Below, in pieces: positions 49,371 through 58,460 of a stretch of DNA of 64,000 bases. This stretch comes from Cupriavidus neocaledonicus (GTDB lineage Bacteria > Pseudomonadota > Gammaproteobacteria > Burkholderiales > Burkholderiaceae), in the NCBI RefSeq assembly GCF_000372525.1, contig NZ_AQUR01000091.1:107-64106 (forward strand). The letters run 5' to 3'. Under the pieces are notes generated by a model, which had not been told where the DNA came from, ran no database searches, and was given only the letters and a program-made list of their open reading frames with translations. The position numbers were made by a program, and so were the translations under genes. Numbering within the stretch: the stretch's first letter is position 1; the number at the start of each line of letters is the position of its first letter.

Positions 49371-50681
49371 TCAGGGCGGCGCATTGCCGCCGGGCCAGCT
49401 CGCCAGCAGCATCTGCGCGTCGGCAAGCGCGTTGGCGTCCTGCAGCAGCGCCGCGCAGGGGCGCGCGCCTGCGGGGGTGCCCAACGCGCGCACCTTGCAG
49501 CCCTCCGGCGCCGCCTGCGCCAGCGCCTCGCGCAACAGCGCCCGGCCCTGCGGCCCCCAATAGATGCGATGGACCGCGCCGTCCTTGCGCAGCGACAGCA
49601 CGAAGCTGTCCTCGCGCTGGCGCCATTGCGCGTCCTGCGCCCCCGACAACAGGCCCAGCAGGTCGCGCAGCATGGCGATGACCGGCTTCTCCGAGCCATC
49701 GTTACGCAGCAGGCCGAAGTTCGCCTCGCGGTCCCATCTCGCCTGGCCGCGGTCGCGCCACGCGTAGATGCCGAGCATGGGTGCTTGCGCCATGACGCCG
49801 GCGAGCACCTGCCGCGCGACCAGCGTCGCCTGCGTGGCTTCGCTGCGCACCGGCAGGTACGAGGCGTAGCCCCATTCGCTGACGATCAGTTGCGCGCCGG
49901 GGCGCGGCGAATTGCGGATGCGGGCGCCCAGTTGCCGATAGTCGCGCAGCAGCGTCTCGGGCGTGGCGCGGTACGGATGGATGCTGAGCCCCTTGATGCA
50001 GCCCAGGCGCGGATCGGTCAGCAGGCGCGACAAGGACTGTTCCGCCACGGGATTTGCCGGCCCGGGCAAGCGCGCCAGGCCGAACAGGTAAACCGACGGC
50101 GGCGGCGCCGTGCCGGCCTGTGCCAGCGCGTCGCAGATCTTGCCGGCGGTCGAGAGCAGCCGCGAAATGGGTACCGACGGATGCAGGAAGGTCTTGTTGT
50201 CGGGCTCGTTCCAGATCTCGTACGACAGGTCCGGCCCCGCATTGCGCTGCATGAACTGGCTGGCGAACGCGGCGAAACTGGCCTCGCTGGCATCGCTGCC
50301 ACCGTCCCCGCCCTCGTCGCCCCAGATATACCGACCGCCATACAGCGTGACCAGCATCTGCAGGCCGGCCTGGCGGGCCTGCGCAATGACCTGCGCGTAG
50401 CGCTGCGGCGCCAGGTGTCCGCGCACCACCTCGGGCCGCACGCCGAAACGCACGTGCGAGAAACCGAGGCGCCGGATCTCGGCGAAGTCGCGGGCCGACA
50501 CCGTGGCCGGATCGATCTGCACGGCAAAGGCCGGCATCGACGCAATCCGGCCCGAGGCCTGTCCGTTCTCGGCATGCGCCTGCCGGACGGGCCACCAGCC
50601 GGAGACCGCGATCAGCGCCGCCAGCGCCAGCGCACGCGTCTGCGCCCCGCGGCGCGGCGCTGCGGCGCTACGCGGCGACAT
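49371..50681 (-). CDS. Secreted clan-A glycoside hydrolase (GH39/GH5-like)
   Basis: A 436-residue protein with a signal sequence (RALALAALIAVSGWWPVRQAHA) and a TIM-barrel hydrolase domain. The acid/base Glu is at about residue 159 (SYEIWNEPDNKT) and the nucleophile Glu at about 269 (LIVSEWGYASY), 110 residues apart as in GH-A enzymes. It resembles the idea of PslG, a periplasmic glycosidase coded in a biosynthetic operon. ATG 50681 overlaps the end of the flippase gene by 14 nt. Probably trims or releases the polymer; substrate unknown. Confidence 0.82.
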   Translation of the reverse strand: MSPRSAAAPRRGAQTRALALAALIAVSGWWPVRQAHAENGQASGRIASMPAFAVQIDPATVSARDFAEIRRLGFSHVRFGVRPEVVRGHLAPQRYAQVIAQARQAGLQMLVTLYGGRYIWGDEGGDGGSDASEASFAAFASQFMQRNAGPDLSYEIWNEPDNKTFLHPSVPISRLLSTAGKICDALAQAGTAPPPSVYLFGLARLPGPANPVAEQSLSRLLTDPRLGCIKGLSIHPYRATPETLLRDYRQLGARIRNSPRPGAQLIVSEWGYASYLPVRSEATQATLVARQVLAGVMAQAPMLGIYAWRDRGQARWDREANFGLLRNDGSEKPVIAMLRDLLGLLSGAQDAQWRQREDSFVLSLRKDGAVHRIYWGPQGRALLREALAQAAPEGCKVRALGTPAGARPCAALLQDANALADAQMLLASWPGGNAPP

Positions 50682-51870
50682 GCCTGCGCAGTACGCCCAT
50701 GGCGAGCGCACCGGTCTGGAACAGCGCGATGACAAGGAACGACACCAGCATAATCTGCGCCGCCACGAGGTAGTCGAGCTGCGGATAACGCCATGTCCCC
50801 AGCGCGATGCCCGCCAGCAGGCCGATGCCCGCGGCCAGGAAGATCGCGCGCGCCATGCCGAACGACTTCAGCAAGGTGCGCAGGCACATCACCACCGCGA
50901 ACACGATCGGAAACAGCGAAAAGAAGCGCACGTCGAGATCTCCGTAGGCCGCGCCGAACAGCATGACGACGAGCTGGTCGCCAAACCACAGCAGCAGCAC
51001 GCTCAGCACGCCGGACAGCACCACGCCGCCCAGCACGAAGCCGGCTGCGTTCCTGGCCAGCGTCAGGGTGTCGTCCTGCCGGAACGACGCCGCGAACCTT
51101 GGCATCAGGTGGTAGCCCAGCGCCATCAGGACATACTGGGCCGGCAGCAGCACCGTCAGCAGGATGCGGAACTTGGCCGAGTCGGCGAAGTGCCCGAGCG
51201 AGCCGAGCAGCACCACCAGTCCCGGCCCGACCAGCCAGCTCATCAGCTGCGCGCTGGCCGAGCTGGCCCCGAACCCCAGCCACTGGCGCGGCGACTCGGG
51301 CCGGCCCGGGATGAGTTCGAGGCGCCCGCGGCGGCGCAGCGTGACCGCGGCGACCAGGGTCGGCAGCAGGATCACGGCCGCGAGCAGCAGCATCGCCGCA
51401 GGCGCGGGCTGCGTGCCGGAGGCCAGGCCGATCACGGCCACGCCGCCGCCGATCAGCGTGTGGCAGACCAGCAGCCCGGCATAGCCCCGCGTCTTCGCGC
51501 CCACGGTCCGGAGCACCCAGTAGGCGGTGTAGCTGGCAAACAGCACCGCGGCGGCGGCACAGGCCGAGGTGCTCAGCCCATGCCCGTACAGGTAGAGGAT
51601 GGACCCGGCCGCGACCGGAAACACCGTCAGCACCGCGACCTCGGCCGAGAAGCGCACGCGCAGCTTGATCCCCTCGATCAGCGCCGGCTCGTGCAGGAAC
51701 GCGACATAGAAGATGTTGATGAACACCACCAGCGACAGCACCACCGCCACCAGCCCATAGCCCGCCACATCCATGGAGCGGGCCAGCGCCACGTTGATGC
51801 CGAACTGCACCGCCGTATACGCGGCCTGCTCGCACACCGCGCCCAGCGCCGGCAACATGCGGCGCATCAT
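50668..51870 (-). CDS. Wzx-type polysaccharide flippase
   Basis: A 400-residue multi-pass membrane protein with about 11-12 hydrophobic segments, matching the MOP/Wzx family in length and charge (for example YGLVAVVLSLVVFINIFYVA and GFVLGGVVLSGVLSVLLLWF). It would move the undecaprenyl-linked repeat unit across the inner membrane. Its start shares an ATGA with the pyruvyltransferase stop, and its end overlaps the glycosidase start, so translation is coupled on both sides. Confidence 0.83.
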   Translation of the reverse strand: MMRRMLPALGAVCEQAAYTAVQFGINVALARSMDVAGYGLVAVVLSLVVFINIFYVAFLHEPALIEGIKLRVRFSAEVAVLTVFPVAAGSILYLYGHGLSTSACAAAAVLFASYTAYWVLRTVGAKTRGYAGLLVCHTLIGGGVAVIGLASGTQPAPAAMLLLAAVILLPTLVAAVTLRRRGRLELIPGRPESPRQWLGFGASSASAQLMSWLVGPGLVVLLGSLGHFADSAKFRILLTVLLPAQYVLMALGYHLMPRFAASFRQDDTLTLARNAAGFVLGGVVLSGVLSVLLLWFGDQLVVMLFGAAYGDLDVRFFSLFPIVFAVVMCLRTLLKSFGMARAIFLAAGIGLLAGIALGTWRYPQLDYLVAAQIMLVSFLVIALFQTGALAMGVLRRHVAA

Positions 51871-53096
51871 GGCGTCCCCTCGAGCGAAGGCGCCGCCCGC
51901 AGCGGCGCCTTCGCGGCCGGAACGGCCAGCCTCTGGTCGAACAGCAGCGCCAGCCCCTGCCTGATATCGCGGCCCAGCCGCGCCGAGCGCTTGAACTGCG
52001 CCGCGCCCAGCGAGCGCGCGTAGGCCAGCCTTTCGATCACGTCGTCGGCGCCGGCGCTCTGCCGCACCGCGAAATCGCCGCGCCCGCTCAGCTTGAAGAA
52101 CGACGCGACCTTGGTGTCCCAGACGATGCCGACGGAAGGCACGCCGAAGCTGAAGGCGATGATGTTGGCGTGCATGCGGTGCCCGACCATGCTGTGGCAG
52201 CCCGCGATGATCGATGCCAGCTCCGCCGGCGACTTCGGCAGCATGTAGTCCACGCCGTCCGCAACCGCCGCGCCCAGCCGGCTCCTGACCGTGGCCGCGG
52301 CGACATTGTCTTCCTCGGCGCCGTTGGTGAACAGCACCACGCGCTGCCCGTCCTGCCGCAGCCTGTGCACCAGCTCGACGAACATGCCCAGCCCCGCGCC
52401 CTGCTCCGATACGGCGACCAGGTCCGCGTTGTAGTGCAGCGATTCGACGTCCGAGACGCAGATCCCGACATCCCAGCGCTTCTCCAGCCCGTGCTCCGCA
52501 TACAGCGCCGAACTCAGGATGGCCGGATCGGGAATGATGGCGACGTCGCAAGCCTCGCCCGCGCCAAGGCCGACGATATTGCGCCGCGACCCTTCATCCC
52601 GGACCGAGACGAACTGCGGCGCCGCCAGCGAGAAGAAGCGCGACACCAGGTAGCGCCCCAGGCGCGACCAGCCGGCCGCCACGCCCACCGACACCAGCGC
52701 GACCTTGGCGTCGTTGCCAAGGCAGCGGGCCAGCAGGTAGAGCTTGAGCGGGAAGTTCAGGTCCACGTCGCACAGCAGCTGGCCGCCGCCGACCACCACC
52801 AGGTCCGCATCGGCCAGTTGCTGCTGCCAGCGGGTGCGCCACTGGCGCCGGTATTTCAGCCAGATGGCGGTGGTCAGCACCGGCACCCGGGCCCAGCCGG
52901 GCAGCCGCGAGAACAGCCGCATCAGGCGGCCTTTCTTCAGCGAGTGTTCTCCCAGCCGGGTGCGCCCGGCGATGTCCAGGAAGCTGACACGGCAATCCGG
53001 CACGGCCTGGCGGATCAGGTGGCCCAGCGTTTCGGCGATCACCGCATCGCCGAGGTTGTCACTGTATGGCACCGCGCATATGACGACGTGCTTCAT
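51867..53096 (-). CDS. Polysaccharide pyruvyltransferase family protein
   Basis: A 409-residue member of the CsaB/WcaK family that adds ketal pyruvate to polymer sugars from phosphoenolpyruvate. The N-terminus KHVVICAVPYSDNLGDAVIAE carries the family's N-x-GD motif; CHSMVGHRMHANIIAFSFGV is the conserved HRxH nucleotide-sugar-like motif and VGIVWDTKVASFF follows. It implies an acidic, pyruvylated exopolysaccharide. It overlaps the upstream polymerase gene by 38 nt and the flippase by 4 nt. Confidence 0.88.
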   Translation of the reverse strand: MKHVVICAVPYSDNLGDAVIAETLGHLIRQAVPDCRVSFLDIAGRTRLGEHSLKKGRLMRLFSRLPGWARVPVLTTAIWLKYRRQWRTRWQQQLADADLVVVGGGQLLCDVDLNFPLKLYLLARCLGNDAKVALVSVGVAAGWSRLGRYLVSRFFSLAAPQFVSVRDEGSRRNIVGLGAGEACDVAIIPDPAILSSALYAEHGLEKRWDVGICVSDVESLHYNADLVAVSEQGAGLGMFVELVHRLRQDGQRVVLFTNGAEEDNVAAATVRSRLGAAVADGVDYMLPKSPAELASIIAGCHSMVGHRMHANIIAFSFGVPSVGIVWDTKVASFFKLSGRGDFAVRQSAGADDVIERLAYARSLGAAQFKRSARLGRDIRQGLALLFDQRLAVPAAKAPLRAAPSLEGTP

Positions 53097-54138
53097 CTTG
53101 TTTGGCCGGCAAGGCTGTTAGCAAAGGGATGAGGAACAGGCTGACCGAGGTGAGATGGCGAACATAGCTGCCCAGGTCAGGCTCGAAGATAAACTGCACC
53201 AGGATATGCGCCACCACCAGCGTGGCGAACCAGCGCCGCTTGCGCTCGTCCTCGCTCGCCGCCGGCGCCCCGGACAGGCCGCGCAGCGCCACGCGCAGGA
53301 TCGCCGCATGCATCAGCATCATGGCCAGGTCGACCGGCGCGCGGAAGCTGATCACCGGCAGCACGAACATGACCGCCGCGTACAGGTAGTTGACAATGAA
53401 ATTCACACCGGACGTGGGCGGATACAGGTTCCAGATCATGGTGCGGTTGTCGCTGCCGATGCTCAGTGCATAGTTGTTCGAGATATCCCGCGGCGACTGC
53501 AGGATGTACAGGATCTCGGACGGCGCCACCAGGATCGCGCCCAGCACGCAGGCCAGCACGATCGCCTTCCATGCCGGCCGCAGCCGCGCCGACGCGCGGA
53601 TGCCCAGCGCCAGCACCAGGATCATGGCGTAGTAGTTGCGGATGAAGAGCGCATAGCAGCCGTACAGCACCATGGTCATGACCACCAGCCCGCGCAACGA
53701 CACGCCGCGCGACATCCCGCCCATGACCAGCGCGATCGACATCGCGATCACCACGGTCTCCTTGCCGGGCGACAGCAGGTTCAGCAGCATGCAGGGCAGC
53801 ACGAACAGCCAGCGCGTGGCCAGGTCGCGCAGGCCCGCCAACCGGCTCGACGCCAGCGCAAGATAGGCGACGCCGACCGTGGCGGTGACCACATTCACAT
53901 ACTCCGCCCCGAACACCGAGAACACTTTGGCGGTGGCGGCGAACGAATCGTCAAGGTCGGTCGAGCCGCTGACCAGGAATTCCAGCATCTTGTTGGAATC
54001 GGTGACCCATTTTTCCGGCAGCGCGTCGCGGCCGAAAAAGTAGATCACCAGGTAGAGCAGGCTCAGCACCAGGCTCGCCACCGTGGCCAGCCCACGCTCG
54101 GCCAGCACCCAGTCGCGGTCCAGTCGCGCGGCTTGCAT
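53059..54138 (-). CDS. Wzy-like polymerase, multi-pass membrane protein
   Basis: A 359-residue inner-membrane protein with about 9-10 hydrophobic segments and a central hydrophilic loop (LQSPRDISNNYALSIGSDNR). It has no strong sequence signature, but the topology and its position between kinase/copolymerase and flippase genes point to the repeat-unit polymerase (EpsG/Wzy). It starts 3 bp after the kinase stop. A different membrane role in the same pathway cannot be excluded. Confidence 0.7.
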   Translation of the reverse strand: MQAARLDRDWVLAERGLATVASLVLSLLYLVIYFFGRDALPEKWVTDSNKMLEFLVSGSTDLDDSFAATAKVFSVFGAEYVNVVTATVGVAYLALASSRLAGLRDLATRWLFVLPCMLLNLLSPGKETVVIAMSIALVMGGMSRGVSLRGLVVMTMVLYGCYALFIRNYYAMILVLALGIRASARLRPAWKAIVLACVLGAILVAPSEILYILQSPRDISNNYALSIGSDNRTMIWNLYPPTSGVNFIVNYLYAAVMFVLPVISFRAPVDLAMMLMHAAILRVALRGLSGAPAASEDERKRRWFATLVVAHILVQFIFEPDLGSYVRHLTSVSLFLIPLLTALPAKQDEARRHMRGAIQ

Positions 54139-54141
54139 GGC

Positions 54142-56376
54142 TTACGCCTTCTCGCTCTGCGAGTAGCCGTAATAGGCATAGCGATAGCGCCCGTACTTGG
54201 AGCCATAGCCGTAGCGGAAGGCATTGGGGTCGAGGCCGTTGAAGATCACGCCCTTCACGCTCACGCTGACCTGCGCCAGCTGCTTGGCGCATTCCGAGAT
54301 CTCGCCGATCGAACTCTTGCCGAAGCGCGTCACCAGGAACACCGTGCCGCAACGCTCGGCCAGGATCGCGGCATCGGCGACGGCCAGCACCGGCGGCGTG
54401 TCGACCATCAGCATGTCGTAGCGCGCGCTGAGCTCCTCCAGCAGCCTGACCATGCGTTCGTTCAGCATCAGCTCGGCGGGATTCGGCGGAATCGTCCCGG
54501 TGCCGATAAAGTCCAGTCCCGGCACCACGTCGCGGTGGATCACCTCGTCCAGCGCCAGCTTGCCGGCCAGCACGTCGGACAATCCCGGCTCGCGGTCCTT
54601 GCCGAAGTACTGGTTCAGGTAGCCCTTGCGCATATCGGCGTCGACCAGCAGCACGCGCTTGCCGCCCGAGGCCAGCAACGCGGCCAGGTTGACCGAGACG
54701 AAGGACTTGCCCACGCCGGCGGTGGCACCGGTCAGCAGCACGCGGTTGTTGGGCGCATCCAGCATGGCGAACTGCAGCGACGTGCGCAGGCTGCGCAGGC
54801 TTTCCACCGAGGGCTCGTTGGGGAAGCGGTCGGCCAGCAGGTAGTGGCCGCGCTTGCGCGCCTGGATGTCCTTGCTGATGGTGAGCTGGTGTTCGGACTG
54901 GGGCACCGTCGCATACACGTTGAGCCCGGTGTGTTCCTCGATGTCCTTGGGGTCGGTGATCCCGCCATACAGGGCATTGCGCACAAAAGCCACCACCGCC
55001 CCGGCCAGCACGCCGAGCACTGCCGCCAGCACGATCACCAGCGCCTTCTTCGGCTTGACCGGCTCCTCGGGCACCGGCGAGCTGTCGACCAGGCGCACGC
55101 TGCCGACCTTGCCGGCCTTGACCAGCTTGAGCTGCTGCATATTGTTCAGCATGCCGACATAGAGGTCGTTGTTGACCTGCACGTCGCGCATCAGCCGCAC
55201 GGTGTCCTGCTCCAGGTTGGGCAGGGTCTTGACCCGGCCGGCGACCGCGCCCGCCTTGGCGGCCAGCGCGGCAATCTGCTTGTCGATCGCCTGCATCGAC
55301 GGATGGCCGGGCGCAAAGCGCGTCACCAGCTCGGCGCGCTTCTGCTTGAGTTCCAGCAACGAAGTTTCGGCGGTCACGCTTTCCTGCAGGAAGGCCTTGC
55401 CTTCTTCGCTGAGGTTGAAGGTGCCGCGCTCGTTGCGCATGGCGTTGTACTTCACTTCCGCGCGCTCGAGCTCGCCCTTCAGCTGCGGCAGCAGGTTGTT
55501 GAGGAACAGCAGCGACTTTTCCGCTTCCGCGGCCTTGCGGTTGATGTTCTGGGCCACATACTCGTCGCCGATCTCGTTCAGGATCGCCGCCGTCAGCCCG
55601 GCGTCGTTGCCTTCCAGCGAGGCCCCGATCACGCCGCTCTGCTTGCCCTTCTCCGCGATGTTTAGCTGCTGCTGCAGCTGCTCCAGCGTCTTCAGCCGCG
55701 ACTGGCGCACCAGGTTGAAGGCAATGCCGGGCTTGGCCTTCAGCGCCGTCACCAGCAGCCGGATCGCGCCGACCGCATGGCTGGTCTCGACCAGTTCGCC
55801 GACGCGGCCGACGATGGGCTGGTCCAGGCTGCTCTGCTCGAGCCGGTAGCGGCCATCGCCCAGGCTCACCAGCAGGAAGTTCTCGCCCTGCAGCATCTCG
55901 GGCACGTCGAAGGTCGGCACCTCGATCGATTCCGCGCCCCAGGCATAGCCGCCCATGCCGAACAGGCCGGGCTCGGACAGGCCCTTCGACTGGCTGGCGA
56001 GCCACGGGCCGACCAGCGGGAAATACCTGGGCTTGGCATCGATATAGAGCCGCAGGTTGTCGACCGCCTTGCCGACCACCATGCGCGAGCGCAGGATCTC
56101 GATTTCCGCGGTCGCCTGCGTCTTGACGTCGAACAGCGACGAGACATCGCCCAGCAGGCCATTGGGACTGTTCTGGCTGTCTTCGACCTGCACCAGGATG
56201 TTGGCCTCGTACACCGGACGCGCCAGGAACGCGTAGGCAACGCCGAGCGACAGGACGGCAAAGGCGATGGCCGCGATCAGCCAGCGGTTTGCCACCAGCA
56301 CGTCCAGATAGCGGACGACGGCAATCTCGTCGGACTGGGCCGGCGCCGCGACGGGAACATAAGTGGACTGGTTCAT
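54142..56376 (-). CDS. Wzc-like tyrosine kinase/polysaccharide copolymerase
   Basis: A 744-residue bitopic protein. It has a cytosolic N-terminus, first membrane helix (LIAAIAFAVLSLGVAYAFL), a long periplasmic Wzz/coiled-coil part (about 60-440), second helix (ALVIVLAAVLGVLAGAVVAF) and a C-terminal BY-kinase with Walker A TGATAGVGKSFVSVNLA, Walker A' VLLVDADMRKG and Walker B MLMVDTPPVL. The C-terminus is a Tyr cluster (YGYGSKYGRYRYAYYGY), the autophosphorylation site. It controls chain length and export together with the phosphatase and the export lipoprotein encoded next to it. Confidence 0.94.
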   Translation of the reverse strand: MNQSTYVPVAAPAQSDEIAVVRYLDVLVANRWLIAAIAFAVLSLGVAYAFLARPVYEANILVQVEDSQNSPNGLLGDVSSLFDVKTQATAEIEILRSRMVVGKAVDNLRLYIDAKPRYFPLVGPWLASQSKGLSEPGLFGMGGYAWGAESIEVPTFDVPEMLQGENFLLVSLGDGRYRLEQSSLDQPIVGRVGELVETSHAVGAIRLLVTALKAKPGIAFNLVRQSRLKTLEQLQQQLNIAEKGKQSGVIGASLEGNDAGLTAAILNEIGDEYVAQNINRKAAEAEKSLLFLNNLLPQLKGELERAEVKYNAMRNERGTFNLSEEGKAFLQESVTAETSLLELKQKRAELVTRFAPGHPSMQAIDKQIAALAAKAGAVAGRVKTLPNLEQDTVRLMRDVQVNNDLYVGMLNNMQQLKLVKAGKVGSVRLVDSSPVPEEPVKPKKALVIVLAAVLGVLAGAVVAFVRNALYGGITDPKDIEEHTGLNVYATVPQSEHQLTISKDIQARKRGHYLLADRFPNEPSVESLRSLRTSLQFAMLDAPNNRVLLTGATAGVGKSFVSVNLAALLASGGKRVLLVDADMRKGYLNQYFGKDREPGLSDVLAGKLALDEVIHRDVVPGLDFIGTGTIPPNPAELMLNERMVRLLEELSARYDMLMVDTPPVLAVADAAILAERCGTVFLVTRFGKSSIGEISECAKQLAQVSVSVKGVIFNGLDPNAFRYGYGSKYGRYRYAYYGYSQSEKA

Positions 56377-56393
56377 GGCAGGACAGTATCGGT

Positions 56394-56831
56394 TTAACCC
56401 AAGGCCCGGATGCGCGGCACCCAGGACTCCACGCCGCGCTGGATCAGCTGCAGCGCGCTCTCGAATGCCGCACGGGGCTGGCGGTAGGGATCGGGCACAT
56501 CGAACTTCTCCAGCTCGCCCAGCCGGAACACCCGTCCGGTGGTGGCGGGATGCAGGCGCTGGATCTCCTGCCGCTGCGCCCCGTCCATCACCAGGATCAG
56601 GTCCGCGCGCCGGATCAGCACGTGATTGAGCTGCTGCGCCCGGTGTCCGGAAATATCCACGCCGTTTCGGCTCATCAGGTCCACCGCATGCGGATCCGCC
56701 GCGTGCCCGGACAGCGCGCCAAGGCCGGCGGAAACCACCTCTCCGTCGGGCAGCGCCTGCCGGAGCAGCCCCTGTGCCATCGGGCTGCGGCAGATATTGC
56801 CGATGCAGACCACGAGTACGGTCTTGATCAT
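56394..56831 (-). CDS. Low-molecular-weight protein tyrosine phosphatase
   Basis: A 145-residue Wzb/EpsP-type phosphatase that dephosphorylates the Tyr tail of the Wzc-like kinase. The P-loop is C9-x5-R15 (VCIGNICRSPMA) and the general acid Asp is D114 (DPYRQP). Length is typical. The start shares an ATGA with the stop of the export lipoprotein gene, and the kinase gene follows after 17 bp, giving the classic export-phosphatase-kinase order. Confidence 0.95.
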   Translation of the reverse strand: MIKTVLVVCIGNICRSPMAQGLLRQALPDGEVVSAGLGALSGHAADPHAVDLMSRNGVDISGHRAQQLNHVLIRRADLILVMDGAQRQEIQRLHPATTGRVFRLGELEKFDVPDPYRQPRAAFESALQLIQRGVESWVPRIRALG

Positions 56832-58003
56832 TTGACTGCGTTCGCGGTGGAGGTGAAGAAGTTGCCGCTCGGCACCAGCTGGTTGATCACGCGGCTCCAG
56901 CGCACCACGCCCGCGGCATCGACATAGACCACGTCGCGCGGCTTCAGCTCGAAGGCCTCGGCCAGGGCAAAGGCGACCGGCGACTTGCCGTCGAGGTGGA
57001 ACACCTCGGCCTCCCCGTCGGCGGCCTTGCGGATCACGTAGAGCTCCTTGGCGTTGGCCGAATTGGGGTTGAGGCCGCCGGCTTCACCGATCGCTTCGCT
57101 GAGCGTGAGCCGGCCGTTGCGCGGCATCACCGGCGTCGGCTTGACGACTTCGCCGGTGACGAAGACCTTGCTGTCCTCGCGCTGCTCCACGCGCACGATG
57201 TCGCCGTTGCGCAGCAGGATGCGCGCCGGGTCGATGCCTTGCTGCAGCAGCGCCGGCAGGCTGACGTAATAGATCTTGCCCTCGCGCGAGATGCGGATGC
57301 GGCTGTTGTCGCCGGTCAGCACGTTGATGCCGCCGGCGCGGTTGAGCGCCTCGACCAGCGTCATCGGCACGTCGTCGATATTCTGCGGGCCCGGCGTCTT
57401 CACTTCGCCGTCGAGGTAAACACGCTTGCTGCGAAACGCCAGCACGCGCACCGTGACCTGCGGCATCGTGACCACCGGCTTGAGCTGGGTGCTGAGCTGC
57501 CCGCGGATCTGGTCCGGGGTCTGGCCGAGCACCTTGAGCACGCCGGCATAGGGAAACTGGATGGTGCCCGCCGGACTGACCACATAGCCCGGAATGTTGG
57601 CCGCGCCGCTGTAGCTCGGGATCTCGTAGGCGGCGCCGATCGAGTAGGTCTGCGTGGGGAACACCAGCTCCGGGTGATCCCACACCACGATCGAGAGAAT
57701 GTCGCCGACGCCTACGGTATAGGGCCCGGGCTCGCCGAACAGGGCTTCGACGCCAGCGTTCGCGGGCGGCGTCGCGGCCTTCAGCGTACGCACCAGCGCC
57801 GGCGTGATCTGCGTGACCTTGGGCACCGACTGCGGGTCCTCCGGATCCAGCGGGCGCTGCGGGTCGAAGCGCATGCCCGGCGCCAGCGCGCACGATGCCA
57901 GCAACGGAACGATCCCCAGGCACATGACGGCCCTGCCAAACCTCAAGCTGCTTGAAAGCTTTAGCACTCTCGATGATTCCCTTGTTTGCAAGAAGACCCG
58001 CAT
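56828..58003 (-). CDS. Wza/EpsA-type polysaccharide export lipoprotein
   Basis: A 391-residue outer-membrane export channel subunit with lipobox LLASCALAPG. The Poly_export domain follows (YTVGVGDILSIVVWDHPELV), then SLBB repeats (KRVYLDGEVKTPGPQNIDD; KVFVTGEVVKPTPVMPRNGR) and a C-terminal amphipathic part that would form the barrel helix. ATG 58003 gives a 38-residue signal; GTG 57967, with AAGGGA upstream and a 26-residue signal, is an equal alternative. First gene of the seven-gene minus-strand operon, divergent from galU. Confidence 0.92.
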   Translation of the reverse strand: MRVFLQTRESSRVLKLSSSLRFGRAVMCLGIVPLLASCALAPGMRFDPQRPLDPEDPQSVPKVTQITPALVRTLKAATPPANAGVEALFGEPGPYTVGVGDILSIVVWDHPELVFPTQTYSIGAAYEIPSYSGAANIPGYVVSPAGTIQFPYAGVLKVLGQTPDQIRGQLSTQLKPVVTMPQVTVRVLAFRSKRVYLDGEVKTPGPQNIDDVPMTLVEALNRAGGINVLTGDNSRIRISREGKIYYVSLPALLQQGIDPARILLRNGDIVRVEQREDSKVFVTGEVVKPTPVMPRNGRLTLSEAIGEAGGLNPNSANAKELYVIRKAADGEAEVFHLDGKSPVAFALAEAFELKPRDVVYVDAAGVVRWSRVINQLVPSGNFFTSTANAVK

Positions 58004-58460
58004 GGCCCGCCGCCACCCTGTCGTAACGCACAGTGGTGACCCCGCTGGTTCGGCATGGCACCGGTGGCGCCTGTCCGCTTGTCTGCACGGCTGCGGAACT
58101 GAACCTGGCGGTGTTGACTGGTTGTGCCCGGCGCGCTGGGCGCGCTCTTTTCCGCACTGCGTCATCGCCAAATGACGGGCGAAGTTTATGGCTCGCGGGA
58201 CTACATCTTCAAGGCGCGGCCGGCGTTTTTGCCAAGTTTCCGATCCCCCCATCGGAGTGGAAACAAATTCCGTCCCAACGCGTGAGGGGTACCGCGGGTG
58301 GTGCGACGCAGCACAATCGCCGGTGGCACCCCGTGCCGACTTAAGGGTGTAGGCGATTGATTCCCTGTTGCGCCTACACCCTCTTTCTTTGCCGGCGGAT
58401 GCAGCAGACATCGCCGCCATCGCACCGAGCGTTGCCGAACCTTTGAAGGGAACCACTCAA
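58004..58460. other. Divergent control region of export operon and galU
   Basis: 457 bp with no believable gene; an antisense 88-codon frame lacks support. It must contain the promoters of both the polysaccharide export operon and galU. The terminator-like hairpin at 58344-58391 lies close to galU. No clear sigma70 hexamer pair was found. Confidence 0.6.
58344..58391 (+). terminator. Terminator-like hairpin in the galU leader
   Basis: AGGGTGTAGGCG (58344-58355) pairs perfectly with CGCCTACACCCT (58371-58382); a 15-nt loop lies between and CTTTCTTTG follows. It is 70 bp upstream of the galU start with no gene before it on this strand, so it may be an attenuator or the end of a small RNA. Confidence 0.7.

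Noticed and set aside
53155..55665. 836-codon plus-strand frame
   Set aside because: Antisense to the polymerase and kinase genes; composition typical of a shadow frame.
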